A DNA stretch of 23,046 nucleotides from Candidatus Methanophagales archaeon. GTDB lineage: Archaea > Halobacteriota > Syntropharchaeia > Alkanophagales > Methanospirareceae. Below the pieces are notes generated by a model. That model did not search any database. It was not told the DNA's origin and was given only the letters and a program-made list of their open reading frames with translations. The position numbers and the translations under genes were made by a program. Below are positions 7,777 through 14,254 of this stretch, piece by piece. The stretch spans positions 1 through 23,046 of the forward strand of contig JAGLZV010000078.1 in the NCBI GenBank assembly GCA_023131215.1, read 5' to 3'. Each line of letters begins with the position of its first letter. The stretch's first letter is position 1.

Positions 7777-7799
7777 GATAAAAAATAAAGACGATAGGT

Positions 7800-7838
7800 C
7801 AGATGGTCACCCTGGGTCATCCGATTTTTTATTTTTTC
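7800..7838 (+). terminator. T-rich terminator after the exported protein gene
   Basis: Twenty-four to fifty bases after the stop, an imperfect GGTCA/TGGTCACC/GGGTCATCC stem region leads into TTTTTTATTTTTT at 7825-7837. Oligo-T tracts end transcription in archaea. A second small hairpin, GGCTC-CCCCAT-GAGCC, lies at 7900-7915. Confidence 0.5.
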
Positions 7839-7932
7839 GCTCATATTTTCTAAATAAGAACATGCTCAATAAAGAGTGAAAAATCAATATCAAAATCCCG
7901 GCTCCCCCATGAGCCTTATTTTGGGCAAATAC

Positions 7933-8016
7933 GGCAATAGGCAATAAGCAATAAGCAAGACATCGTCTCCAATCCCATACCCTATTTGGCTATTCCCTAT
8001 TCTCTATTCCCTTATT
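7933..8016. repeat. Heptanucleotide tandem repeats
   Basis: Four successive 7-mers at 7933-7959 read GGCAATA, GGCAATA, AGCAATA, AGCAAG. A second array of about 7 bases per unit (CCCTATT, TGGCTATT, CCCTATT, CTCTATT) covers 7980-8008 and runs over the stop codon of the aTrm56 gene. The two arrays are related in roughly inverted orientation (AATAGGC versus AATAGGG on the other strand). This looks like slippage-generated minisatellite DNA. Confidence 0.55.
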
Positions 8017-8543
8017 TTTACTTCTTTACCCTTTCTTTTTGGCACTATTTCTATCTCCGCATGCTCGAATTTAGTTTTTAGTTCTTTACCTTGTTGCAAA
8101 TAATCGAGAAATATTGCGAGTGCTGCTATTTCCGAATGTGGCTGATTTGATACCGCGAGGTTCCAATCTGCTACTTCAAAAACATCGAATGGCACTTTCT
8201 CAGCACCTACTACGACCATTATACGAGCCTTTTTCTTTTTCGCTTCTTCCCTTATTTCATCTATCACGTCAAGGAGGTTCTCACCGTACATCGTGAGATG
8301 ACACACTTTTCCGCCTTCTTGCTTCCATTTCTTTAGCTCTTCGCGCCATTTCACACCTGTTTGCACAAAGAAATCGCCACCCCACCTCTTTGTTACTTCT
8401 CTTATACTTCTCTCCACGCCTTTATCCTCAGAAGCGAGTAGCATGCCTCTCGCACCTAATGCACGTCCAACTAATCCGACATGCGTGGTTATTCGTTTAT
8501 CTCTCTCCGGGCGGTGTCCTAATCTCAGCACTATGATTTCCAT
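8004..8543 (-). CDS. trm56: tRNA (cytidine-56-2'-O)-methyltransferase, aTrm56
   Basis: SPOUT-class methyltransferase that puts a 2'-O-methyl group on C56 in the T-loop of archaeal tRNAs. The N-terminus EIIVLRLGHRPERDKRITTH and the block HVGLVGRALGARGM are family signatures. The C-terminal knot region is MVVVGAEKVPFDVFEVADWN followed by LAVSNQPHSEIAALAIFLD. I start at the ATG at 8543 (179 residues). An open frame extends 19 codons upstream to 8600, but those codons are translated repeat DNA and are not part of the family. There is no Shine-Dalgarno, so translation is probably from a short or absent leader. The final codons overlap a heptamer repeat array. Confidence 0.92.
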   Translation of the reverse strand: MEIIVLRLGHRPERDKRITTHVGLVGRALGARGMLLASEDKGVERSIREVTKRWGGDFFVQTGVKWREELKKWKQEGGKVCHLTMYGENLLDVIDEIREEAKKKKARIMVVVGAEKVPFDVFEVADWNLAVSNQPHSEIAALAIFLDYLQQGKELKTKFEHAEIEIVPKRKGKEVKIRE

Positions 8544-8750
8544 CACACAACACTTTCTTTCTAAAGAAAGAACCTGTGCTAAAACTTTTTTGCTTCGCAA
8601 AAACCTTTACTAAAAAATATACGTTTCTTTGATCAAACTTTCTTTGTGAAAGAAAGTTTGTTGGTAAAGCTTTTCTTTCATCATTGCTAAAGCAATGGAA
8701 CAGCGAAGCTGTTCAAAGAAAAGGTTTGTGCTAAAAGAAAAAACTAAGAA
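8544..8750. repeat. Composite palindromic repeat, copy R2
   Basis: A run of hairpins joined by conserved linkers. Stems: CTTTCTTT/AAAGAAAG (8553-8570); TTTTTGC-TTC-GCAAAAA (8587-8603); CAAACTTTCTTT-GTG-AAAGAAAGTTTG (8634-8660, 12 perfect pairs); CATTGCT-AA-AGCAATG (8682-8697); GAACAGC-GAA-GCTGTTC (8698-8714). Linkers shared with other copies are CCTGTGCTAAAA, CCTTTACTAAAAAAT, TTGGTAAAGCTTTTCTTTC and TGTGCTAAAAGAAAAA. The segment 8581-8680 is collinear with the reverse of 15925-16020. It lies between the aTrm56 gene and the divergent lipoprotein gene. Confidence 0.8.
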
Positions 8751-8858
8751 AAGATTTAGGGTAAAGCTTAAATATGCCTAATATTGGATATAAAAGGTAG
8801 AAAAAATGGATCGGAAATTAATTACGGGATTGTTACTGAAAGGGAAAGTGATAAAGAT

Positions 8859-9788
8859 ATGAAAAAGAAAACCATTGTAGGTTCAACAGCCATAGCAATC
8901 GTAGTTGTGGCTATATTTACGGGATGCATTGAAGAGGAGGTCCCAACATCTACAAAGCTGCCTAAAATATCTGAACTAACTGAATTTTTTAATCCCGACA
9001 TTACTGAACAAACGCTTCCTTACTCTAAAGCTTCAGGGTCGCGAGTGTGTCTTGTTAACTACAAGAATGCTACAGACCCCACATGGGACGAGTTAATTTC
9101 TTTTCTGGAGAGCGATGACACTGATGAGCAACCTTATATTGAGGATTCGTTTGTTTGTGCGGAGTTTGCCGAGATGCTGCATAATAACGCCGAGGCATCA
9201 GGCATTAAAGCAGCGTATGTCGGGGTGGATTTCGTCGTTGGAGAAGGTCACGCAATCAATACGTTCAACACAACGGATAAGGGGCTTGTGTATGTGGATT
9301 GCACTAGGGGTTTTTCTTCTCCAATAATCGCAGAACTCACCGATAGCGAGAAAAGAGAAGAACGTGAGCATGACAAGATTGCTTATGTGGTTGAAGGTAA
9401 AGAGTATGGATTGATAAGCATAGATAAAACTACATCTCCGGAGTATTGGTTTTATGAAGACTATACGGAGAAATGGGAAGACCTCGAGAAGGATATTGCT
9501 GCATACAATAGCGATGTTGAGGTGTATAATAATGATGTCAAAGCATACGAGAGAGATGGAGAGGCGTATGAAAGAGCGGTGGGTGGTAGGACGTATATAA
9601 GCGACCATGAAGAATATGAAAGACTGAATAAGATGTATAATAAGCTGAAAGCGAGGGAGAACGAATTAGACAGCGGAGGAAACGAGTTGGATGTGAGGCG
9701 TGACAGGTTGGATGAACGGCAAGGGGAATTGGGATACTACCGCTGGGAGCCGTTAGGCGTTGTTACGGATGTTGAGGTTTATTGGTGA
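8859..9788 (+). CDS. Lipoprotein with transglutaminase-like triad and coiled-coil tail
   Basis: Predicted surface lipoprotein of 309 residues. The start MKKKT leads into a hydrophobic segment and a lipobox FTGC (Cys 23), so the ATG at 8859 is preferred over an in-frame ATG at 8784. The central part has Cys (FVCAEFAEML), His (GEGHAINTF) and Asp (LVYVDCT) in the order and approximate spacing of a transglutaminase-like/papain-like Cys-His-Asp triad, at about C100, H131 and D147 from this start. From about residue 200 the chain is highly charged and Tyr-rich with heptad character (YNSDVEVYNNDVKAYERDGE), probably a coiled coil. Substrate unknown; cell-surface peptide processing or cross-linking is conceivable. 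The ribosome-binding site is weak. Confidence 0.65.
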   Translation: MKKKTIVGSTAIAIVVVAIFTGCIEEEVPTSTKLPKISELTEFFNPDITEQTLPYSKASGSRVCLVNYKNATDPTWDELISFLESDDTDEQPYIEDSFVCAEFAEMLHNNAEASGIKAAYVGVDFVVGEGHAINTFNTTDKGLVYVDCTRGFSSPIIAELTDSEKREEREHDKIAYVVEGKEYGLISIDKTTSPEYWFYEDYTEKWEDLEKDIAAYNSDVEVYNNDVKAYERDGEAYERAVGGRTYISDHEEYERLNKMYNKLKARENELDSGGNELDVRRDRLDERQGELGYYRWEPLGVVTDVEVYW

Positions 9789-9814
9789 CAAGGAAGGTAA
9801 TAACTTAAAAACCA

Positions 9815-9952
9815 TTAATAAAACAAGTTAGGGGTCCATTTAGTCCCATAATATGAAAATAAGATATCTACAACACAGTTCATCAATTCCTCTGGAGTTT
9901 GGATATTCTCCGCAAAATCTTTATATCCAAAATCGAATTTAAAGCCAAACAA
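9815..9952 (-). pseudogene. Small coding-like remnant
   Basis: The minus strand is open from a TTG at 9952 to a stop at 9815. It encodes 45 residues with protein-like composition (FKFDFGYKDFAENIQTPEEL, then LFSYYGTKWTPNLFY). No family recognised and no ribosome-binding site, and an in-frame stop lies just upstream. It is most likely the surviving tail of a longer gene, possibly the same lost operon as the two scraps to its right. Confidence 0.3.
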
Positions 9953-9974
9953 TTTATTTTAGACTTAAGCTTAT

Positions 9975-10154
9975 TTATTTCCTTCTAAATCCTTTTTTAT
10001 CGCCTTTAGCTTGAACCCAGGATTGTCTCTTTCCGCAAATCTTACAATACCTCTTCCAGGTTTTTACATTTGAAGTGGGACCATAATCTATGTATGTCTT
10101 CCTTGACCACTTATGTATTCCAATTTTACAAAGAAATTTCCTAACTTTTACCAT
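9975..10154 (-). CDS. Small zinc-ribbon-like protein
   Basis: About 59 residues from the ATG at 10154. The pattern is C-x4-H-x-W (KFLCKIGIHKWSRK) followed by CKICGKRQSW, a Cys/His set expected to hold one zinc ion. Small proteins of this shape are common in phage and archaeal accessory DNA. Function unknown. The frame is open a further 40 codons upstream to 10274, but that extension is very basic and unlike the core. The ribosome-binding site is poor, so the start is uncertain. Confidence 0.45.
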   Translation of the reverse strand: MVKVRKFLCKIGIHKWSRKTYIDYGPTSNVKTWKRYCKICGKRQSWVQAKGDKKGFRRK

Positions 10155-10246
10155 TTTCGATGTTTGCCTTCTTCCTTTTTCTTTCCAAAATCCTTTTCTC
10201 TCTCCTGATAAGGGTCGGAAGTTCCCTCTAATTTCCTCTCTAAACT

Positions 10247-10465
10247 TTACTTCATTGATTCCTGTCTTAGCCAATCTAAATTTTCTGTTACTTTCCTGGC
10301 GTTTGCAATTACTTCTTCTGTATTTGGTTCACTAAATGCTCTTTTTTCAGGCATTAATGGATATTTCTCTCTCAGTGTTTCTTCGTTTAATGCGTTGAGT
10401 ATCTCCTCATGTTTTTTCTTTTCCTCTTCTTCAGCCTTTTTATCAATCCATTCACACTTTATTTT
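10247..10465 (-). pseudogene. 5'-truncated small gene
   Basis: The minus strand is open from 10465 to a stop at 10247 with strongly protein-like composition. A charged helix (WIDKKAEEEEKKKHEEIL) is followed by PEKRAFSEPNTEEVIANARK and TENLDWLRQESMK. The only ATG in frame is at 10354, leaving 35 residues, while the helical part before it lacks any start codon. This reads as the 3' end of a gene whose beginning has been lost. Its 5' edge meets the promoter of the HicB-like gene. Confidence 0.35.
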
Positions 10466-10473
10466 TTACTGTG

Positions 10474-10525
10474 TACTATAAATATAAAGTATTCTTTCCT
10501 AAAAGTAAAAGAAATAAGGAGGTGA
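10474..10525 (+). promoter_or_regulatory. Promoter and ribosome-binding site of the HicB-like gene
   Basis: A TATA-like ACTATAAATATAAAG lies at about 10475-10489. GGAGGTGA at 10518-10525 sits 8 nt before the ATG at 10534. Spacing is consistent with a short leader. This fixes the start and removes 21 non-family residues from the longer open frame. Confidence 0.55.
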
Positions 10526-10533
10526 ATCAGACC

Positions 10534-10746
10534 ATGTTGAGACATTTTACATTGGAATATTGGATAGACGGCAATTGGTATGTTGGGCGACTGAAAGAAA
10601 TTCCCGGTGTATTTAGCCAAGGCGAATCCTTGGAAGAGTTAGAAGAAAATATCCGTGACGCATACCACTTAATGGTGGAGGAGATTTCGTACCGAACTAT
10701 GGCACAGACTAAAGAACTAATTAGAAAGCAGCTCGGGCTCAAATGA
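10534..10746 (+). CDS. HicB-like antitoxin-family protein, orphan
   Basis: A 70-residue protein of the HicB / UPF0150 fold, which in complete systems neutralises the mRNA interferase HicA. The signature is LEYWIDGNWYVGRLKEIPGV followed by FSQGESLEELEENIRDAYHL. No C-terminal DNA-binding extension is present, and the protein ends at KQLGLK. No HicA-sized dsRBD-like ORF lies on either side, so it is a solitary member. Such orphans are frequent in archaea and may act in regulation or be TA remnants. A strong ribosome-binding site supports expression. Confidence 0.8.
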   Translation: MLRHFTLEYWIDGNWYVGRLKEIPGVFSQGESLEELEENIRDAYHLMVEEISYRTMAQTKELIRKQLGLK

Positions 10747-10788
10747 TGGCGAATCGTTTCTTAAAATGAATCCGAGAAGGAGAGAATC

Positions 10789-11619
10789 ATGGAACTTATA
10801 ACCATAATAATCGTTTTAGCATTGACCGGGATAGGAGTTGGATTCGCGGAAGGACTTCTCGGTGTTGGTGGATGCTTCATCATGGTTCCCGTAACTTTCT
10901 TTGTATTCACTACAATGGGTTTTTCACCTGATACGGCAATAAGACTCGCATTTGGCTCTAACCTTCTTGTCGTGTTTCCAACCGCAATCAGCGGAGCATG
11001 GGCGCATACGAAAAAAGAAGCGGTATGGTGGAAGGCAGGAATGGTTTTAGGTGTTTTTGGAGCAGTTGGAGCACTTATAGGCGCTACAATTACTTCACAG
11101 CTTCTCAGCGAAGAAATATTAAAGCCCGCATTTGGGCTCGTAATCGGTCTTGGTGCGCTAAGGATGTTGACATGGAAGCCCTCAAAGACAGAGGAGGACC
11201 TGAAAGCAGAGCCTTTGCTCTGGGCTTGCTGGGGTTTTCCTATCGGCATTATCTGTGGGATGCTTGGACTTGGCGGTGGAATCATCACGGTTCCTGTGCT
11301 CGCAATGGCTTTAAAATTTAAGATGCATCACGCAGTGGGGACATCGCTGTCAATGATGATATTTACGAGCATAGCTGGTTCTATCGGCTATTTAATAAAT
11401 GGTCTTTCTGTTCCAAATCTGCCTCCTTATTCCATTGGATACGTCAATCTGCTTGCATGGACTTGTCTGGCAATGACAAGCATTCCAGTAGCTCAGATAG
11501 GTGCGAGAACTGCTCACAAACTACCTGCAACACAGATAAGATACATTTTTATTGCGGTGATGTTTTATGTAGCATTAAAAATGGTAGGAGTGTTTGAATG
11601 GTTGGGATTGCCGATGTAA
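10789..11619 (+). CDS. TauE/SafE-family membrane transporter
   Basis: Integral membrane protein of 276 residues with about eight helices in two related halves. The repeated signature appears as GFAEGLLGVGGCFIMVPV near residue 18 and as GIICGMLGLGGGIITVPV near residue 153. Family members export sulfite, sulfoacetate or other small organosulfur anions, and some import them. The substrate here is unknown. GGAG precedes the ATG. It is the first gene of an operon: the TrmO gene starts inside its 3' end (22-nt overlap), followed by an IMP cyclohydrolase gene. Confidence 0.88.
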   Translation: MELITIIIVLALTGIGVGFAEGLLGVGGCFIMVPVTFFVFTTMGFSPDTAIRLAFGSNLLVVFPTAISGAWAHTKKEAVWWKAGMVLGVFGAVGALIGATITSQLLSEEILKPAFGLVIGLGALRMLTWKPSKTEEDLKAEPLLWACWGFPIGIICGMLGLGGGIITVPVLAMALKFKMHHAVGTSLSMMIFTSIAGSIGYLINGLSVPNLPPYSIGYVNLLAWTCLAMTSIPVAQIGARTAHKLPATQIRYIFIAVMFYVALKMVGVFEWLGLPM

Positions 11620-12053
11620 AACAGATAGGAACGATACATACGCCTTACAAAACAGCAAAAGAGGTGCCTTATCAGGGTTCATTATCTGAAGATGTTTGTG
11701 AAATAGAGCTATTCAAGGAATATGAGGGTGGCTTAAAAGATATAGAAGGGTTTTCCCATCTTATTGTCCTGTATTGGCTGCATAAATCAAAGGGTTATTC
11801 GCTTCTCGTAAGGACACCCTGGGATACTGAGCCGCATGGTTTATTTACCACGCGGTCACCACATAGACCGAATCCAATCGGGATTTCCATTGTGAGGTTA
11901 ATTGAAAGGAAGGGAAATATACTGAGGGTTAAGGGTATAGATGCAATTGATGGCACGCCTTTGATAGACATAAAACCGTATGTCCCAGAATTTGGTGAAA
12001 AAGAGAAGAGAGAAGTAAAGATAGGATGGCTTGAAGGCAGGATAAAGAGATGA
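11598..12053 (+). CDS. trmO: tRNA N6-threonylcarbamoyladenosine-37 methyltransferase, TrmO/TsaA family
   Basis: A 151-residue beta-barrel SAM-dependent methyltransferase of the UPF0066/TrmO family. Family members convert t6A37 to m6t6A37 in tRNA-Thr. Signatures: IGTIHTPYKT at the N-terminus, EGFSHLIVLYWLH, and the SAM-binding block SPHRPNPIGIS, followed by GIDAIDGTPLIDIKPYVPEF. The length is that of the single-domain archaeal form. GGAG lies 8 nt before the ATG, inside the transporter gene, and the 3' end overlaps purH by 4 nt (ATGA). The t6A substrate depends on KEOPS, whose Pcc1 subunit is encoded at 18303-18569. Confidence 0.88.
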   Translation: MVGIADVKQIGTIHTPYKTAKEVPYQGSLSEDVCEIELFKEYEGGLKDIEGFSHLIVLYWLHKSKGYSLLVRTPWDTEPHGLFTTRSPHRPNPIGISIVRLIERKGNILRVKGIDAIDGTPLIDIKPYVPEFGEKEKREVKIGWLEGRIKR

Positions 12054-12562
12054 AAAAGGCACTGATAAGCGTATTCAACAAGGATAAAGTGGTAGAATTC
12101 GCACGGGCACTAAATGAGCTTGGAATAGAGATAATTGCAACTGAAGGCACAGCAAGACTGATTTTGAAAAGCGGGATCCCGGTAACAAAAGTATCGGCGT
12201 TCACAGGATTTCAAGAAATGCTTGACGGCAAGGTAAAGACCCTGCATCCGAGAATTCACGCGGGAATTGCAACTGCAGAGATAGGAATCGTTACCGTGAA
12301 TCTTATACCTTTAGACTTTTCAAGTGAAAATCCTCTCAATAATATGGACATCGGCGGTGTTGCAATGCTTCGCTCGGGGATAAAGAATTTTGAAAACGTT
12401 GCGGTTATCATAAATCCAGCGAGATATGGTGCAATAATTGAGGAACTTGGAAAAAAAGGGGAACTTTCGCACGATACGAAATTGCATTTAGCACGCGAGG
12501 CATCAAAATATATATTAGCATACGAATCAAAAATTGATATAATATTAAAAACCTTTTCTTAG
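12050..12562 (+). CDS. purH: IMP cyclohydrolase, stand-alone PurH N-domain
   Basis: Predicted to close FAICAR to IMP, the last step of purine synthesis. The 170 residues match only the N-terminal (MGS-like) cyclohydrolase domain of bacterial PurH. Motifs: ALISVFNKDKVVEFARALNE, ATEGTARLL-like (IATEGTARLI), MLDGKVKTLHPRIHAGI and NMDIGGVAMLRSGIKNF. The AICAR formyltransferase domain is absent, so another enzyme must supply FAICAR. Many archaea use the unrelated PurO or this split form. The gene overlaps trmO by ATGA. Its last codons (ILKTFS) and stop lie inside repeat R3, so the natural C-terminus may have been altered by the repeat. Confidence 0.88.
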   Translation: MKKALISVFNKDKVVEFARALNELGIEIIATEGTARLILKSGIPVTKVSAFTGFQEMLDGKVKTLHPRIHAGIATAEIGIVTVNLIPLDFSSENPLNNMDIGGVAMLRSGIKNFENVAVIINPARYGAIIEELGKKGELSHDTKLHLAREASKYILAYESKIDIILKTFS

Positions 12563-12680
12563 AAAGAAAAGCTTTACCAACAACTTTTTTACCTTCGGTA
12601 AAAACCTTGACTAAAAAACATTCTCTTAGTTTTTCTTTTAGCACAGGTTTTCTTTTTTACAAAAAGAAAAAGTGTTGTGT
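12549..12680. repeat. Composite palindromic repeat, copy R3
   Basis: Hairpins: CTTTTCTT-AGA-AAGAAAAG (12553-12571); TTTTTACC-TTC-GGTAAAAA (12586-12604); TTTTCTTTTT-TAC-AAAAAGAAAA (12648-12670). Read on the minus strand, 12628-12657 is identical over 30 nt to 16742-16771, including ACCTGTGCTAAAAGAAAAAC. Likewise 12549-12571 is identical over 23 nt to 16788-16810. The loop in the shared third hairpin differs (TAC here, AGA at 16739). The start of the element lies in the 3' end of purH. Confidence 0.8.
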
Positions 12681-12687
12681 AATCTTG

Positions 12688-12726
12688 TGGTTATAAAAAG
12701 AACAAAACAATACAAATATAGAGGAC
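12688..12726 (+). promoter_or_regulatory. Promoter of the NifX/NifB-like gene
   Basis: A TATA-like GGTTATAAAAAG at 12688-12699 lies about 40 nt before the ATG at 12736, and GAGGACG at 12721-12727 acts as the ribosome-binding site. Both sit immediately after repeat R3. Confidence 0.45.
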
Positions 12727-12735
12727 GAAAAAAAA

Positions 12736-13095
12736 ATGAAAATATGCATTCCAACAATGGGGGATAGAGGATTGGACGAGTCCGTGAGCGAGCATTTTGG
12801 ACGGGCACCTACGTTTACGGTTGTGGATATGGGAACAAAGGAGGTAAAAGTAATTCCTAATACTGGCGAACACTTCGGTGGCGTTGGGCATGCCCCTGAG
12901 ATAATCTCAGAAGCAGACGTAGAAGTAATGCTCTGCTCAGGGTTAGGACCTCGTGCAATCAGCATGTTCGAGCAATTTGGCATCGAAGTCTATGTTGGTG
13001 CTTCAGGAACGGTGAGAGAAGCGGTAAGAGATTTTCAAGCGGGAATGCTTCATGAAGCCACGGATGCAGATGCTTGTAAGGAACATAGGCATTAA
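12736..13095 (+). CDS. NifX/NifB-type dinitrogenase cofactor-domain protein
   Basis: A 119-residue member of the dinitrogenase iron-molybdenum cofactor-binding (NifX / NafY / NifB C-terminal) family. It begins MKICIPTMGDRGLDESVSEH and continues FGRAPTFTVVDMG, then HAPEIISEADVEVMLCSGLG and an EVYVGASGTVREAV block. These match the small stand-alone archaeal members, which bind metal clusters or are of unknown role. No nitrogenase genes are in the window, so a nitrogen-fixation role is not supported. The C-terminal DADACKEHRH could bind metal. It is the first of three co-directional genes (gaps 27 and 54 nt). Confidence 0.85.
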   Translation: MKICIPTMGDRGLDESVSEHFGRAPTFTVVDMGTKEVKVIPNTGEHFGGVGHAPEIISEADVEVMLCSGLGPRAISMFEQFGIEVYVGASGTVREAVRDFQAGMLHEATDADACKEHRH

Positions 13096-13122
13096 AATAA
13101 AAGGAAAATAAGGTGATTAGAT

Positions 13123-13599
13123 ATGCCTGAGAATAACAAGCATAGTGAGTTAAAGGAGAAGTGTATAAAAATTCTCAGAAGTCTTGGATATACGGTAGAT
13201 ACTTCGCATGAGGAAAAAGGGATTGTTCAGATTTATCGTGAATACAACGGAGAAAAAATCGCTTTAGCCGATGTTGACATTGTGGGAATAAAAAAGGGGG
13301 CTATACAAATGATTGTGGAGATAGAAGAAGACGATACACCGAAGACGGTACTTGGAGATGTCGCTGTTGTGGACATGGCGAATTTATGTTTAGCTCGGAT
13401 GGCGGGATCAGACAGAAAAATGGTTCCATTAACCGGAGTTGTTCTCTTTATTGTCACGCCTGCGAGTAAAGAACGAGCTACGATAAAGATGCTAAGAGAT
13501 AGTTATGATTTCATGAGTGGAAGCTTGCGTGATTTTATTGTAACCAATGAAGACGAAATCGAAGATGAGCTAAATGAAATGGAGTTGTATATGGTGTGA
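13123..13599 (+). CDS. Nuclease-fold-like hypothetical protein
   Basis: A 158-residue soluble protein with no firm family. Residues 48-68 read LADVDIVGIKKGAIQMIVEIE. D50/D52 followed by E66-x-E68 resembles the D...ExE/K core of restriction-endonuclease-like folds, and the N-terminal KHSELKEKCIKILRSLGYTV helix suits that fold. The GVVLFIVTP strand near 105-113 fits the central sheet. A Glu in place of the usual Lys leaves catalysis doubtful. AAGGTGAT lies 6-7 nt before the ATG. It sits between the NifX-like and DUF2284 genes and is probably co-transcribed. Confidence 0.6.
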   Translation: MPENNKHSELKEKCIKILRSLGYTVDTSHEEKGIVQIYREYNGEKIALADVDIVGIKKGAIQMIVEIEEDDTPKTVLGDVAVVDMANLCLARMAGSDRKMVPLTGVVLFIVTPASKERATIKMLRDSYDFMSGSLRDFIVTNEDEIEDELNEMELYMV

Positions 13600-13653
13600 A
13601 ATACCAATATCATCGTCAAATCAAACTAAATGAACAAAGGAAGTGAGTAATAA

Positions 13654-14247
13654 ATGAAGAAAAGCTTAGATACGCTTTTACAAGAATTAAAAGATATACA
13701 AGAGGATTTTAAACTCATTCCTGCAGATGAAATCGAAGTAGCAGATTGGGTGCGGTGGAAATGCAGGTATGGGTGTAAAGCATACGGTAAGCATCTTACC
13801 TGCCCGCCTTATACGCCAACGCCAGAAGAGACGAGAAAGCTCATAAAGGGATATGAAAAAGCGCTTATCACAAGATTTGAAGACGTGCAACCGAATGCAG
13901 AAGTCCCTCCTGCGCATATTCATCATTTCCTATGGGATGCAATATTGAAGATGCACGATACGATGTTTGAGTTAGAAAGGCATGCCTTTCTCTCAGGCTA
14001 TTACAAGGCGTTTGCAATGGGTGCACTCCCTTGCTCCTATTGCGATGATTGCCTGCCAGAAAGAATAGATTTTGTTCTTGACCAGGCATCAAAAAGATTT
14101 TGTGAACATCAGGATAAAGCAAGACCTTCAATGGAAGCGTCTGGAATTGATGTGTATAAGACTGTAAGGAAGGTTGGTTATGAAATAGAAGTACGCACAT
14201 CGCCTTATGAAAAGATAACTTTTTTCGGGTTGCTGTTGATAGAATGA
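13654..14247 (+). CDS. DUF2284 cysteine-rich metal-binding protein
   Basis: A 197-residue protein of the DUF2284 family (predicted metal binding, function unknown). Cysteines fall in two groups: C37, C41 and C50 (CRYGCKAYGKHLTCPPY) and C127, C130, C133 and C150 (PCSYCDDCLPE ... FCEHQ). This arrangement suits an iron-sulfur or zinc centre. Family members are frequent in anaerobes, and no substrate is known. The ribosome-binding site is GGAAGTGAG. It is the last gene of the 12.7-14.25 kb set and converges with a decayed PIN gene 7 nt away. Confidence 0.82.
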   Translation: MKKSLDTLLQELKDIQEDFKLIPADEIEVADWVRWKCRYGCKAYGKHLTCPPYTPTPEETRKLIKGYEKALITRFEDVQPNAEVPPAHIHHFLWDAILKMHDTMFELERHAFLSGYYKAFAMGALPCSYCDDCLPERIDFVLDQASKRFCEHQDKARPSMEASGIDVYKTVRKVGYEIEVRTSPYEKITFFGLLLIE

Positions 14248-14254
14248 AGGGTTC

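Noticed and set aside
8544..8600. Longer aTrm56 starting at 8600
   Set aside because: The extra 19 residues are translated repeat DNA and do not belong to the family, whose N-terminus begins at the MEIIVLRLG block.
8544..8750. CRISPR array
   Set aside because: The repeats are palindromes of unequal length with no regular spacing and no unique spacers, and no cas gene is present.
12736..13095. Evidence of nitrogen fixation
   Set aside because: Only a small NifX/NifB-domain protein is present, without nifH, nifD, nifK or the NifB radical-SAM part. Such stand-alone domains are common in archaea that do not fix nitrogen.
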